Shown piece after piece: positions 50,097-63,100 of a stretch of 64,000 bases of DNA. Position 1 is the first letter of the stretch; every line of letters begins with the position of its first letter. The DNA lies in contig OZ038439.1 of NCBI GenBank assembly GCA_964036275.1, forward strand, positions 1,302,001-1,366,000, in the 5' to 3' direction. Source of the DNA: Litoditis marina (Eukaryota; Nematoda; Chromadorea; Rhabditida; Rhabditidae). Under the pieces are notes generated by a model. It saw only the letters and a program-made list of their open reading frames with translations, did no database searches and was not told the DNA's origin. A program made the translations under genes and the position numbers.

Positions 50097-50288
50097 CATT
50101 CCTACTGAGACTCCTACAGTATAACTACAAAACTCATCGTTCCTTTTATTAACTTTAACACTGTCAGAAAAGTCAACCATTTTGCATTCGATTCTCATGA
50201 AGTAGAATTATTCCGACAAAGTTGATCTTCTCATCAACACAGTCATTGGCAAATTTAAATGTATACTGTGGGAGTCTCAGTAGGAATG
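50097..50288. mobile_element. Family R6 copy 2, 192 bp, CATTCCTACTGAGACTCC ends
   Basis: Inverted ends CATTCCTACTGAGACTCC and GGAGTCTCAGTAGGAATG frame an unrelated AT-rich interior. Compare the head-to-head pair at 29410-29937. Confidence 0.85.
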
Positions 50289-51179
50289 ATCGGACTATAT
50301 ACTGTGAGTCAACTGCACATTCACGTGAAACATTTTGAACACAGCAGAATTTTAAAACGTGCAATGATAAAGTGCATGATTCCTTATTAGAATGCTAAAT
50401 GTACTTGACTACTCAATTGACTTCTAGTATACTTGGTCGAAGGAAGTACAGATAGATAGATGTTGAATACGCTTCATCCACAAAAAAAACTGGGCACGAA
50501 TGATATCGAATGTGAACTTCTGAGGGAACATGGTTCAGGAAATGATCATTGTTAATTTTTGTATTTAAACATTTGTTCTAAGTGAAAGTGAAAACATCAA
50601 TTTCGCAATAACTCGCTAGCCAATAAAAGTAGAAACTGATGAAAACTATTCAACAGTACAAATTAAACTTGTTGTGAAAATGAACTTTTTGAATCCAGAA
50701 AGAGTTGAATTGCTGAATTCAAGTTGTTATAACGGGCTGGGTGTTTGAGTTAGAAAGATGGGTGGGAGACCGCTGGTTGGGTCCAACTGATAACTGTTTG
50801 ATTTGTTTACCGAGAACAATAATATTTACCGTTTGTCACCGAAATTAATATGATGAAAACAGGTAAACGTCATTTGTATTTGTAAGACGAAAATTTGTGG
50901 AATTTCGACAGTTTTCACGAATGGCTCCTTGTGTAAGGGTTAATTGGTAAAATTACTCGTTAAGTGCAATCTAACTGTTCATAATCCCCATAAGTCTTCC
51001 TGAGCTCTGAGGGAGGCTATTACTAGGAACATGCCGGAATGAGGATACAAATCTGCGTCTCCTGGAACACACGCTATTTCTTTGCTCTAACACAACACAC
51101 TTTTCGCAACCCATTTATTTAAACAGAATACGGTATCATGATCGTGAATTATCGCAAATATTTCCTTTTAAATCCCATT

Positions 51180-54100
51180 TTAATCCGTAGAAATCGGTTC
51201 TTTTGATTTTCCAGCCGATTTCGATTTCTTCTTCTTCGCCTTTTTCTTGTCATCGCTGGAATTAGAACAACATAGAAACTTCGGGAGTAGTTTACATTTG
51301 CCCCCCACCCTGGTCGAAAATGGGTTGAAAAGGGCCCGTACTACAATCGCCCCCCCCCCCCCCCCCCTTTGGGGGGCGATTATACACCATGCTTATTTAC
51401 TGCAGGCTTGGGTTGAGTGGGGGGTGATTGTTTATCAGTTCCGGGTATGTACTATCACCCCCCATTTTGTATTGTGGGGGGTGATTGTTCATTGTCGAAG
51501 ATGTACAATGTCCCCCCACCCATTTACCAATTACCCCCCACCTTCGCGCGATTTTTCTAGGATTTCAATCAGGTGGGGGGTAATAGTACCACGAGGAGGG
51601 TGATTGTTGGGTGGGGGGCGATTGTACATTTTTCCCGAAACTTCATACTATTTCGCAATATCGCCAGAAAATAAAATGCTTTTAAAGGTGGATAGGCAGG
51701 ATAGGACTAGAAAGTGATCCATCTAGATAGCGACGCTGAGCGGCGAGAAACCACGGCTCATTCAATAATATGTCATATACTGAATGTATTGACCGATTTC
51801 GCTCTTTTTGTAGTTTGATCTCGTTGGGGGTCGGTCAAAATGCGAAAATTAGGGTGTGCAGGAACCGTTTTGTAGTTTGGCTAGAGGAAAACATTCATTT
51901 CTGCCCACCTTCCAAACAGCTCATAATGTAACTTTTGTGCTTGAAGCGAATTTCTCATGAAGTGAGCGAAATTATCATTTTTTTGTTTCGTTTGTTATGT
52001 TCAAATATGACTTTACGTAGTTTTTGTCCGATTCTTTTCGCTTTGTTCCAACTTTGCACGGTTAAGAAGCCCTCCAGTTTTTTGATTCGTTTCCAAACCT
52101 CCCATATCATGTTTTGGAGAATCTCTGAGTTGATTAATAATTTGTTGGCTAAATCCTTTCTCAACAAATATGTCATAATCAGTAAAACTTTGTTCTGAAT
52201 CTTGCCTGTGACAGAAACGTGAAGAAACCTAGGAGTATTTTCATGGTATGTCTTTTTTATGGTATAACTAACGGAAACTGCACTTTTGTATTGTTTTGCT
52301 GTATTTTTGTTTCTCTTGTTTAGTCGCATAACTTTTTTGCTTGGCCATTTTCTTTTGTCTGTTGAATTTGTTCAATTCAACTCACGGAGCGGTAGAGGAG
52401 GGTTCACACGTCTTGCTCGGCGGTTTGACTGGAGTTGACGGAGATTTGGGGCTGAGAAACAATCAATAATTAAATAAATTGATTATTTCATGCAAACTGA
52501 GAATTCAGAACATATATGAGTTACTGTGTAAAGTTTGTTCGTTTCTTTATTGGTTCCAGATTCGCGTGTGTTTTCCTCGGAACAAAATGAATGCGGTTGC
52601 CTGCTTTTTCTAGATTGAAGAAACTCATATTTGTGGAAAATTAAAGAAACTATAGATAGAATCAATGAGAGTTGAGAAGGAGAACTTATTATTGAAATTG
52701 AAAAAGAAATAGAAAACATACTTGGGCCCACCGCCCACAGCGGGTTTGGGAACGGCTCCGTAGGCGCTTTTCTCAACTGGAGAAACCGAGTTCACCGGTG
52801 ATCTTCCGCACTGAAATCGAAATTGTTTATGGATATTTATTGATTTAACACAAATATTTGTTTGTGTTTGTGAATAAAGTGCAGAGAAAACAAGGATTTC
52901 AATGTCCACTTATGATTCCAGGTTCCCTAGTGTAGTATAGCGGAATTGAATTTTCAATAAAAAGAGGAAACTGAGACAAATTTATATATGACGCAGGGGA
53001 TGATTCGAAGTCAATGAATATTCGTGAAAAGTGGGGGACCAGGAAGTGTATGAGTTCTGTTCGGTTTCATCGTTTTCAGCAAAAAGTGAACAATACGATG
53101 TTGTGAATGAGTGTGCAACAAAAGTAGAACAATACATTGGTTTGCACAACGGTTCACAACGTTCTTAGAGGAAACCACCATGCACTTTTACGTTCAAGTT
53201 ATACTTTGTATATTCTGTTTTTGTGAACCGTAGTGCAAACAAATGTATTGTTTTCTTTTTGTTGCACACTCATTCACAACATCGTATTGTTCACTTTTTG
53301 CAGAAAACGGTGAAACCGAACAAAACTCACACACTTCCTGGTCCCCCACTTTTTACGAATATTCAGTTGTTTTGAGAAACGTAACTGTACTTTTTGTGGT
53401 ATGATGCCATGTAGCTGGCCTTCAGTCCGTAACTGCCAGCTTAGGATATGTTCGTATTCCTTGACCAATGAGCAAAGTTTTCGGCAGTTTTTTGGTTCGG
53501 AAACCTTATTTTCAATCTTGGCGCCAACTGGCGAATAAAAGAGCATTTTGGCGCCGACCATCAAAAAACTTCGGGTACACGAGTCGTATTTGTCAACTAA
53601 ATTTATAGTGCTGACCTCTGTGAACGATTGCGGTCGTTTCTCTACCTCGCTAGCTCTCATTTGGCGCCAGTGGGCGCCAGCGTTCGGCGCCAAGTACAAG
53701 CCAAGGCACCATATTCTGTTAAATAGTTTAAAATCACTATTCGGACCTCCATGCATAATTTAAAACCATTTCACTGATGGAAACACATGTTTTGCAGCTT
53801 GTGGCGTCATCTGGCGCCCGCGCCAAGCGCCAGACAAAATATGACATCACCAAACTTTCGGCGCCGAGCTAACTCTGGGGTCTACATACCTGTGCCAAAT
53901 TTTAGTCAATTTTGTTCAGTAGTTTTCTCAATCCTATGCGGACACGGGAGACGAGGGACAACGGAAATTTTCATAACGACACGAGAACACAACTTTTTTA
54001 AACTCGACTGATTTCTCTAATTTCTTCACACAACATGTATCTAATAGATATCTAGCTCTCTCTTTTTTAAATTTCAAAAAAGGTATAATTTGAAGACTTG

Positions 54101-57100
54101 TGTGGTTTGAAAGCTAAAAATGAGTGCGCAATGGCCAAACCAAACACAACTCACACGCAGCGCTTCGCGCTGCGCGCGATTGATTGCGCGCGCTTCTCTG
54201 ACTCTCGTGCCTTTTCAATCCGGCATTCAATTCAGACAAAATTAACGGTGTTAACTGAAATTTTGTAGTCTAAAAAAATTAATACCTTCGCTAGGTTGTC
54301 CGGTAGCTCCAGGGGAATCTGAAATGAAGGATAGATCCTCGAGAATACTCCGAGCTACACGTTTTCCCGGTAGTTCAATATAAACTTAGAGATACCCTGC
54401 AAACCATAAACGTCAAAAATACTCCCGAAAGTTCTTAGATCATACTGTGAAGGTACAGAGTATATGATATGAAATTGGATGTCGCAAGGTGGGGAATGTT
54501 CAAACAAGCGTGTTTAGTCCGTTAAATAGTCGAAACATTGAATTAACACTGAGTTAAAGACGTACCATTTCCTTGCTTAGCATATCGACTTCGGTGTCAA
54601 TCTCGGACTCCAATGATTTTGGTTCCGGCGGCGTCGCCGTAATCTCACACTTCTTACGTCTCGTTTTACGCTCCACGCGGGTCTTCTGAAGAGGAATCAG
54701 ACATTGCACGGTATATTTCCTCAACAAAGACGGCAATATGACCAATTCGATTGAGCAACGGGGTCAATAGCTGGTTAGAGGGTGTGGATCAAAGAAATGC
54801 GGTGGGCGCTCGCCGAAATCAGCCCTATATCGTCAGGCGGCGTAGCAATCCATCCAATCTCATGTGAAGTTCATATGAGTTTCTCATGAGATACCTCATG
54901 GGCTATTCGTGAACTCTCAATGTTGTAGCATAGCAATCAATAGAATCTCATGAAAAGCTCATACGAATAGCTCATGAGGTATCTCATGAGATTTTTGAGG
55001 GATTGCTACGCCGCCAGGTTTTTAGAGCTGTTTTTTCGATTGGATGTAGTTTGCAATTGGAAGATACGAGACTATTAAAGTTTTCCAAAAATGAATCCCG
55101 CTCACCTTTTGGGCCTTTTTGACCTCAAACACACGAACACGATACAGAATGATGTGAAGTTTCAGCTGGAACAAAATATATCATTATTATCTTATAAAGA
55201 TGTTCATAGGGTTGAAAATGTGAGTTACGTCTCGTTACGCCGTGTTTGTAGTATGATACAGCTGTGTTTCGATATTGGTTTAGAAAGTCCACAGCTCTCA
55301 ATGACATATGAACCAAAGTTGAATCGAGTATTCTAAACTGGTATAGTTCGCACATTCCCTAACTGAACTCGGGCAGCTTGCCAATGAAATTTCAATGCAG
55401 TTTTTGAAGATGTTGAAACACTAGACACTTATATGGAGGGTTTCTTTCTTTCCTTCCTTACAATTCGTATTCAATGAAATTTGCCGAAAAACTATATGTT
55501 TTCTGTAAATAACTAATAACAGTCTTCCAAACTTTCTGGCACGCTGCCAACGAGCCCAGCTGGGGAATGTGAGCACTATACGTGTTGAGGTTGAATCCGC
55601 TGGGATTTGGTCGTGAGTGGCAAATTCTGCTGTGTACACAAATGAGTAATTGAAAGCGAGATTGTAACCCACATTTTCATCTACTCTGATAACACAGGCG
55701 TTGTTCTTGTAGTTCATGTAATTTGGAGATGAGAAGAAGGTGACCAGACGAGTTCCGAACAACTTGTAGCCACTACGGTACATCTGGAAATTCAGCATAT
55801 GACCGAAACGGGAAGAAACTAGTTTTTTTGTACTTCAGCCCTTCTTTTTCTACACATTTCATAGTTTTCACAAGGGACATAAAACTAAAACAGGGGGAAT
55901 CAGATACGTGTTGTATTCTGACGTACACACACATCAAAAGTCTCAATTTCGAATTGAAACACAATGACATCCAACTACAGACACAGCTGGATAAATCAAC
56001 AAGTACAGTTACCGCCGTCATTGCTCGGAGCAATGTTGTACTCCGATGTGATTGTAGTTTGAACCCGGTGCACTTTAGGGGATATAGAAGAAACAAGGCG
56101 AATTTCAAGAACAAACTACAACTCAGATTGCTTTCCTTACTTCGGTACTGATCTGATGTCCTCTCAGAATGAGATCAAGTCCGTTCTTCTCACAGAATTG
56201 CTCAGTCTGCTTTGTGCCAAACAGAAATGAGATGCCTGCAAAATTACGACTTGTGTAGACTTGTATACGTTATGCTAATTGTAGTTTGCTCACGGGTGAT
56301 GAAGGCGTTTTGCAAACACACTGAAGTAGTAAAGATCAAACTACAAACTGACTTTAGGCAATTCATGCTGTGAATAAGCCCACCTCGATGAGATAGAGTC
56401 CATGCCTGATGATCGGGGCTGGGATCGGCCCAGACCAGGTCGCAACCCAGGCCGAATGCAGGCACGATGGACGGCCGAGGTAACTGAAAGAAAACACCTG
56501 GTTTCATGTAAGAAAACTGTTTCAAAATGGAATGTTTATGTTGAACAGACCGAAATATCAATAGAGATCTGGTTGTGTATGAGAAAAAAACCTAAAACAA
56601 TGAAAACTTGTTGGTATGGGTCAGAATACAGCATGAAATGAGTCGATTCTTTTGATTTGGTAGAATCTTACTTCAGGTAGATCGTGATGTTGCGGGCAGA
56701 AGCATCGTATAGTTTACCGTTTGCTAGCGTTGTATTGGTACCAAATAAAGTTACTATGAAAGTGTAGTTTGTAGTCTGCTCTCGCCTTGTTGATGTCATC
56801 GATAGAGTTCATGAATGGCGAAATTCCTCCGTGACAGCAGAATATTTTTCCTCCCACCACAGCTGCCATTGGCATACAGTTGAAAGCGGCCAGAAAAGAG
56901 CGATACACCTGGAACATTCAAACTTCTTTTTCCAAATTTCCAAATTAACAATAAACTCGACTTTCACAAACTGATCTCATATTGAAGTGCAATCTCATAT
57001 TGAAGTGCAGTTTCCATATCTCACAATTATTTTTTTAGCTCAACAACCGAAAATGGCTTTCTTCTAGTTAGTTTTGAATACGTAGAACCTGCTGTCACAG

Positions 57101-59427
57101 TGCAATTGTTGTCGCAATTTTGCTTTGTGGGTAGAAACACGCTCACGTGACTATTAATTACATTAGCACTATGCACAATACCTTATCTCCCACAGCTTCT
57201 GAGTTCTTCATACTTTTCCATCTAGTCACGCATTCTTCGAAGAAGCCGTAGTTGAGTGTTGTATTGACGTCCTCGTGATTTCCTCGCAGTAGATAGACTT
57301 GTGACGGGTAACGAAGTTTCAGACAAAACAGTAGAAGCATCAGATCCATTCCCTGCATTATCGATTGTTTGATTTAATACATCAAACTGCGGTCTACTCT
57401 AAACCTTGTTCATATTCAACCAGAAAAAAAAGAATAACACTTCCCTGCAACCCCTACCATTTCAATTTAGCCGAAACCTGAGTAGTGATACTTTTGCCCC
57501 CCTCCCACTCACAATGGGTGGGGGGAGTAATACGGATTATGTTGGAGCAGTGCAACATTAAGCAACGTTAATCGAAATGGTCATGATACTCTGCACCAGT
57601 TCTGTTCAGACGGTTTACGGTATACCTGAATTCCTCTGTCGACGTAATCGCCGAGAAAGAGATAAGTTTCTCTCTGCGGAGGACCACATGTGCGAAAAAT
57701 GCGGAGAAGATGCGGCAGTTGACCGTGCAAGTCAGCGATGATGTGCATGGGAAGGCCGAATCTGAACGGATACTGGGGTTTGTAGTTTGATCTTTTCTCT
57801 GTCGCTCGGGAATTGTGACGTGTATCGAGTTCATAATACAACGCTATCGTCTCGATAGCAAACTATCGGACTGAACATTTCCTGAGAATAATTCGCAAAA
57901 ACAAATTTCCAAAGCGTTTTACACTATCTAACTTTTTCAAAAGTTTGATCTATCGATTGACTGGAACTAAAAGGATGGAGTATAGAACACATTTGTGAGA
58001 TTAACCAACTTGTCAATTTCGATGAGGACATCCTGTAGTAGAAAACTCTTCTCGGCCATTTTGCACACAGTGATCACTTCATCGGGGCCGACTTCTATTG
58101 GAATGAAAACACCCGGATCCGCTTTTCTGGAGGTGGAACATGAATATTTTGAAGACTATAAAGTTATACGTTTACCCCCCCCCCGTTGAATTAACGGAAA
58201 TTCAAAATGAAGTTTCGTTCGCCATCGTGTTGAATAGGTAAACACTAGGGAATTGAAACGAACTACAACTGCTACAACTTTCACTACGACTTGGAACATG
58301 GAACCCAACAAACTAGGGTGCTTATTTCTGTTAAAGATTCAACTAGAACTAGGTTTGGTTGAGTATTTACATCATTCAAAAAAAATAATGTTCAAACTAC
58401 AAGTATGAACACTGAACGGAACGAACTTGGGTGCCTCTTTGGGGTTCCATTGTGGGTCTTCTACCACGGGCGCGGAGAGGATTCTGATGATCAGATCGGC
58501 TACCAAATCGTCGTGGATGATGTCTACAGTCGTGATCTGAAAACAGGTAAATTCTGAAAATCTCAGTTTTTTTTGTTACATAACAAGTTTTGATAACTGT
58601 TTTCTTAGGTTACATTCGTAGAGAACCGGCCTAGAATTCCTAGAGCCTAGAATTTGGAAAAAAAACCAGCCCGTACATGGGATTTCCTAATCTGAACAGG
58701 TTTTCGGGAAGATAGTATTCATGCGCATCCCGGTTGTTTTACCCAAACCTGCGTCTTCTCGAGCATACGCTATTTCTCTGCTCTCACATCTCACCGGGAT
58801 ACGAATGTGGCAAAATAGCGCTGGTGCAAAGAGACGCAGTGAACGATCAAACTACAAATAGTTGATAAAGTAGTGAAATGATTCTCGAAACCTTACCGGA
58901 TCCTCCAGTGTTTCATCTGCCAGCAGCTCAGTTTTGCGCGATTTCGCCTGCTGAAAAAAAGAATAATTGAAAATGAAGAATATTCTATATGTTTTCTGTG
59001 ATTTTCTGTACTTTCTGTTGTGTTTTCTGTAACTTTATGTACTAGAATCGAACAAAAGTTACGTAGTCGACTTCAATCGCGCCGACATTTGCTTCAGGTA
59101 CGAACCAACTGGAGAGAATAGGTATGCTTTCGGTTCGAAACGAGCTGGTTCGGAAAGAAAGTCACTCATACTCCAAAAATAAATTATAGTTTTCGGTGTA
59201 GGAAATCTGTAGAAAACAGAACGGACCATGACGGCAGCCGCAACGAAAGAAAACAGATGAAGAATGAGCAACTGGGTTGGAAATGACACGCTTCACGTTC
59301 TAGCCACGTTTTCTTGTTTTCGTTTTGTAAACGTCCCAGTTTCCATGGCGTCTTCTTACCGTGAAAGCAGATGAATTTCAGCCAGGTTGTAGATGAATGG
59401 AAAACTGAAATCGCTGAAATCGAACAT
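51180..59427 (-). CDS. Divergent PP1-type Ser/Thr phosphatase with N- and C-terminal extensions
   Basis: Exons: 59360-59427, 59063-59144, 58897-58950, 58427-58536, 58006-58126, 57626-57772, 57182-57352, about 56755-56908, 56384-56483, 56142-56236, 55673-55783, 55106-55165, 54566-54685, 54286-54318, 52722-52810, 52386-52451 and 51180-51255. They give about 550 residues. Phases agree except between 56755 and 56483, where a small exon may be missing. The catalytic signatures are ADLHGQ (usual GDxHG, first Gly changed but metal-binding Asp and His kept), GDYVDRG, RGNHED, CCHGGISP, RGHQ and FFSSPNY. About 120 residues precede the PP1-like domain. The tail is lysine-rich (KKKAKKKKSKSAGKSK). Known PP1-like enzymes dephosphorylate Ser/Thr; substrate and tissue are unknown. 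Confidence 0.85.
51276..51645. repeat. C/G-tract foldback, rich in GGGGGGTGATTGT
   Basis: Imperfect inverted ends (GAAACTTCGGGA...TTTGCCCCCCACC against its reverse at 51607-51645) enclose repeated GGGGGNGATTGT units and a C run of about 18 at 51350-51367. It lies in the last intron of the phosphatase gene. A mini-copy of the C/G hairpin lies at about 57497-57530. Such tracts can form G-quadruplexes on one strand. Confidence 0.7.
53015..53365. mobile_element. 351-bp foldback with arms of about 125 bp
   Basis: TGAATATTCGTGAAAAGTGG at the left is inverted as CCCCCACTTTTTACGAATATTCA at the right; read the latter only as ending at 53365. Arm similarity continues through GGACCAGGAAGTGTATGAG and AACAATACGATGTTGTGAAT. 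It lies in the same long intron (52811-54285) as the GGCGCC block. Confidence 0.85.
53515..53880. repeat. GGCGCC-dense block
   Basis: The palindrome GGCGCC, or the near form TGGCGCC, recurs about nine times in 350 bp of otherwise AT-rich intron, partly as GGCGCCAGTGGGCGCCAG. The minus-strand 160-codon frame at 53274-53756 runs through it and the foldback next to it, so it is not accepted as a gene. Confidence 0.7.
54833..55014. mobile_element. MITE with GGCGGCGTAGCAAT ends, family R3 copy 2
   Basis: Same inverted ends and CTCATGAGATACCTCATGRG interior as 25968-26148. It lies in a phosphatase-gene intron between exons 54566-54685 and 55106-55165. Confidence 0.85.
58746..58832 (+). repeat. Interspersed repeat, family R4
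   Basis: AACCTGCGTCTTCTCGAGCA...TCACCGGGATACGAATGTGG; see 26975-27055. It is inside a phosphatase-gene intron. Confidence 0.7.
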
Positions 59428-60182
59428 AGACATAACTCAAACATTTTTCTTGATTCCCTCTTTCATAGGCAGTTGTAACCTTCTACCGTACAATGTTGAA
59501 ACATTTTTTGGTTTTTAACATCTAGAATTTATCTAAGAGCTCTGAGACTGGAATTTCAATCTCCACCTAAACTACTAGAAACTGCCACAACTAGTTCCCA
59601 AAAATGTTTTGTGATGTTTGAACAATCTTCACTTGAATATTCTACGAGGGTAATCGTTTGGTGAAACAGTTGGTACTGATTCTAAAGTCGGACTTTCAAC
59701 AACTGTTACTATTCATTAGAAGGGAGCATCTATGACATCATAGTTTAGATTTTTATCGTATGTCTTCGATCATTTTCTGGTTTGTGTTATTTAGTACATC
59801 TTAACGATTCATTTGGTATCGCTTTGACATTTTACGCTCAGTTCTGGGTCCCGCACGGAACGACTTTGGCGAAATCCAGGTTCCGTCCTTTAAGTCAGAC
59901 CGCGACAAATATTTGCGCGGGAAGATTTCAGTTTGTCCGATTTCCTCTTTTTTTTTTGTGAATTTCTCTGTAGTATTCTTATTCTATTTTCAGATTATTA
60001 TTTCTTAGACGTTCAAACAGTACTAGAGAGGTTTCGCAGAGACGTATGTATTTTTCATTCCAAAAAATAAGTAATGATGTCGAAACAATCATTTTTTTTC
60101 TCGTGATTCGTTGACCAATTTTCATTTTCTGTCGCTCGTTGTGGAGAAAGAAATAGGATTCTTCTGTTTAGATAAGTCCGAT
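59428..60182. promoter_or_regulatory. Bidirectional promoter region between the phosphatase and pold-1 genes
   Basis: The two start codons face away from each other across about 755 bp, so both promoters must lie here. The segment near 59840-59935 is GC-richer than its surroundings and holds the E2F-like motifs listed separately. Confidence 0.6.
59912..59923 (+). promoter_or_regulatory. E2F-like site TTTGCGCGGGAA, with TTTGGCGAAA at 59865-59874
   Basis: The first matches the E2F/DP consensus TTTSGCGCGMRA closely. A second E2F-like core lies 47 bp upstream. They stand about 260-320 bp upstream of the DNA polymerase delta start codon. S-phase control through E2F is known for replication genes; here it is inferred. 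Confidence 0.6.
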
Positions 60183-63100
60183 ATGTCTCAAGCTGCGAAG
60201 CGGGGTGCCGGACCCTCAACCAGTACGGCGAAAAGAAGAAAAGAGGAGGAAGAGCAAGTTAAGGTGAGCAAGAGAGCAAGTCCATAAAATAATTTATAGA
60301 GTTATCATCGAGCGCCTTCTTGTAAATGGTTGAGCCGTTTTTCATTTACAATTAGTGACTTTTGTTTTAAGAAAATATGAGTTTGATGCACAACTAGGTT
60401 AAGAAAAGAAGCTTTTTAAAGATTTAGGACTGTTTTTTTGGCTTTAGAACTTCCCCCCTATTTATTTATATCTCTCTGATTCAGGGTAAATTCGAGGCTC
60501 AATTGGAGAAGTTTGGTAGCTCCCATTCAATTGGGGAGGACAAGTCAAAATGGAAGAGAGATCCCCTGGAAGACGGATTAGGCAGTAAAACGAATATGGC
60601 TATCCAGGTATAGTAATAGGTTTATTCCACAAGAAATCACACAAATAGAAGGATAGAATCTAATCACTGGCCACGGAAATAACCTTCGAACCCCAAATGA
60701 ACGCGGTCCCTCCCCGTCTTTTGAGAGGGATTGCGGGTCCGGACTTAGGTGACTCTCGCTTACTTCACTGTAAAGGGAAGGGCACAATGTAAAAACCAGT
60801 TACTCATTGACGCCGTACTTCAGTAAAATTGTCTAAATAGCCAGTTTCCGCGCTCATTCTTGTCAAACTAGATGATTCCCTATTTTCGATGCTCAATGCT
60901 ACACTTTGATATCTTTTTATCGAAAACCGGGTTCCTTTCCTGCATAATAGTGAACTCACTGGTGATCCCTTCCTACTTCTTCAAACTTAAAATGTTTCGT
61001 CCTCGGGGTGTTTTCCGATTCTCCATCATTTTCCAAGAAAAAGTTATTTTCGACGTTTTGGTCCCGCCCATCTCGGTTCTCGGTAGATCATATTTCTATT
61101 GCAGGTTCTAGACATCGAAACCTTCCAAGAGTCCAACTATTCAACGTTTGATCGAACAAACGTCAAACTGTACGGAGTCACGCGGAAGGGGAATTCTGTG
61201 TGTGTCATCGTCACCGACTACTTCCCGCACTTTTACTTCCAGGTAAGTTTTTAAGTTTCTAATGAACTTGTTTACCTTTAACGGAATGACATGTTTCACA
61301 ATTAAGCATAAAATGTGCTCAGTCTAATAAGATAGTGTTTACTCTCATATTCAACGAATATTTTTTGCAAACATTGGAAAAATCTGCCATTTTCGGATGA
61401 AAACGATTGTTTACGTAACTGGATAGTGAAACGGTGTAGAGTAGTCGCACTTCTCTGGTACGTGCCTTAAAGTATTTCTCAGTAAAATAGACCAAATTTC
61501 ACTGTTTTCAGGCTCCACCAGGTTTTGCCCCGGAGCACTTGGATACTGCCCAACGATCATTGAACAGTGTGGTGGCGAATTCTCTCAGACGAAATGCCAA
61601 CACGCAGTTATCTACGGCGGTTAGTTTTTCTGTTTTCCTCTTCAAATATTTAATAAAAACTCTTAAATTTCGCTTTTTTAGTGTCCTAAAAACGGCCAGG
61701 CCAGAAAATTGAATGAGTTAGCAGTTAGTTTTATTGTCCCGTTTCACAGCACTTAGTTTTAACAGTTCTGCTATCGAACTCTAAGGGAATTGGGAATTTC
61801 AACCACTCACTCGAGAATTAGGCCTTTTTATCTTGATAACCGTCACATTTAATTATTTTGCTCCAATTTTTTCGCTTCAAATGTACAAGTTCTGGCAGAG
61901 AAGAACTCTTCCGGAAATAGTTTTGCTATTGATATTACTTTCAGGTAGTTGACAACTTGGTTCATCTGAAGATTGTGCAAGGCGAGAGCATCTACTACTA
62001 TAGAGGTATGTATTATACATTTTTCAGTCCTTGGTCGATGACATTGTACTTGGTACTACAACCAACCAGATTTACGGAAGAGTCAAACACCAGTAACGTT
62101 GTCGATGGAGCCGGGAAAACAAATTAAGAAAGGGTTTTTCATTTTTAAAGTAGGACGATTATGTGGACCACTCCCGACGCATCGGTCCTTTACACTGCAA
62201 TTGAAAATGTATTGCACTTGAAATGACCGAAGCGTGAGAATTGGTTCACATAATCGTCCTTCTTGAAAGCAAAATTGCAAAATCATTCATTTTTACGTCT
62301 TCCCGTCTGAAAACGGACCAATTCTTTTAGACTAGTCGGACATTACTATTACTGATGTGTCAGGAGAGTGCTTTCCCAAATTACAAAATGAACAAGTCTA
62401 TTTGCTGTTTCCGTTCAGGTTCGGAGAAGAAGTACCCGTTTGTGAAGGTAACCGGTACCACAAATGCACTGAACAAATTGAAATCGGAACTGCGAAACAC
62501 CATGCCAAACCTGATGGGAAAAGGAGGAGTCAAGGTTGGTTAACTTCAGCTTTTTTTGAGGACCTATGGTTAACTTTGGGATACTCTTTCACAAAAGGAA
62601 CAAGGAACAGTAGGAAAACGTGCTCTTTGTGTGGCGATAGTGGGAAAGTTCCGCCGTTTTTGGTATGAAATTTGGAGTTCCAGTTTCAAGTATTTAGTCT
62701 GAAAAACTCATATTTGAAGAATAGTCACAAATTCAAAGTCACTGGTGTATATCACCGTTCTAAGCCAATGCTGAAATCTCGCAGTTTTACGTTAGAAAAG
62801 GAGCGCGTTTTGCGAAAAGAGCAAAAAGGAGAAAAGGACTTCATATGTTGCAGATCGACACATTGTACGAGGCGAACATTGACGCCGAGGTGAAGTTCAT
62901 GGCGCAGACGGGGATAGTCGGATGTGGGTGGATAGAGGTACCCGCCGGCAAGGGGAAGGTCATGCACCAGAAACAGCACACATCCAGGTTGGTTCTCTGG
63001 TCCAGGGTTAATCATGACTAACACGCGTGAGGAACGTTTGAAATGGGGCTTGTTTCCCGCAAAATCTATGGAAGTTTGATAAATATGTATGAGTTTGATG

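Noticed and set aside
53274..53756. Minus-strand open frame of 160 codons
   Set aside because: It runs through a foldback element and the GGCGCC block, with no splice-consistent neighbours.
59059..59289. Separate small gene read as a 76-codon frame ending RLKSTT
   Set aside because: Another frame of the same segment (59063-59144) joins the flanking phosphatase exons in perfect phase.
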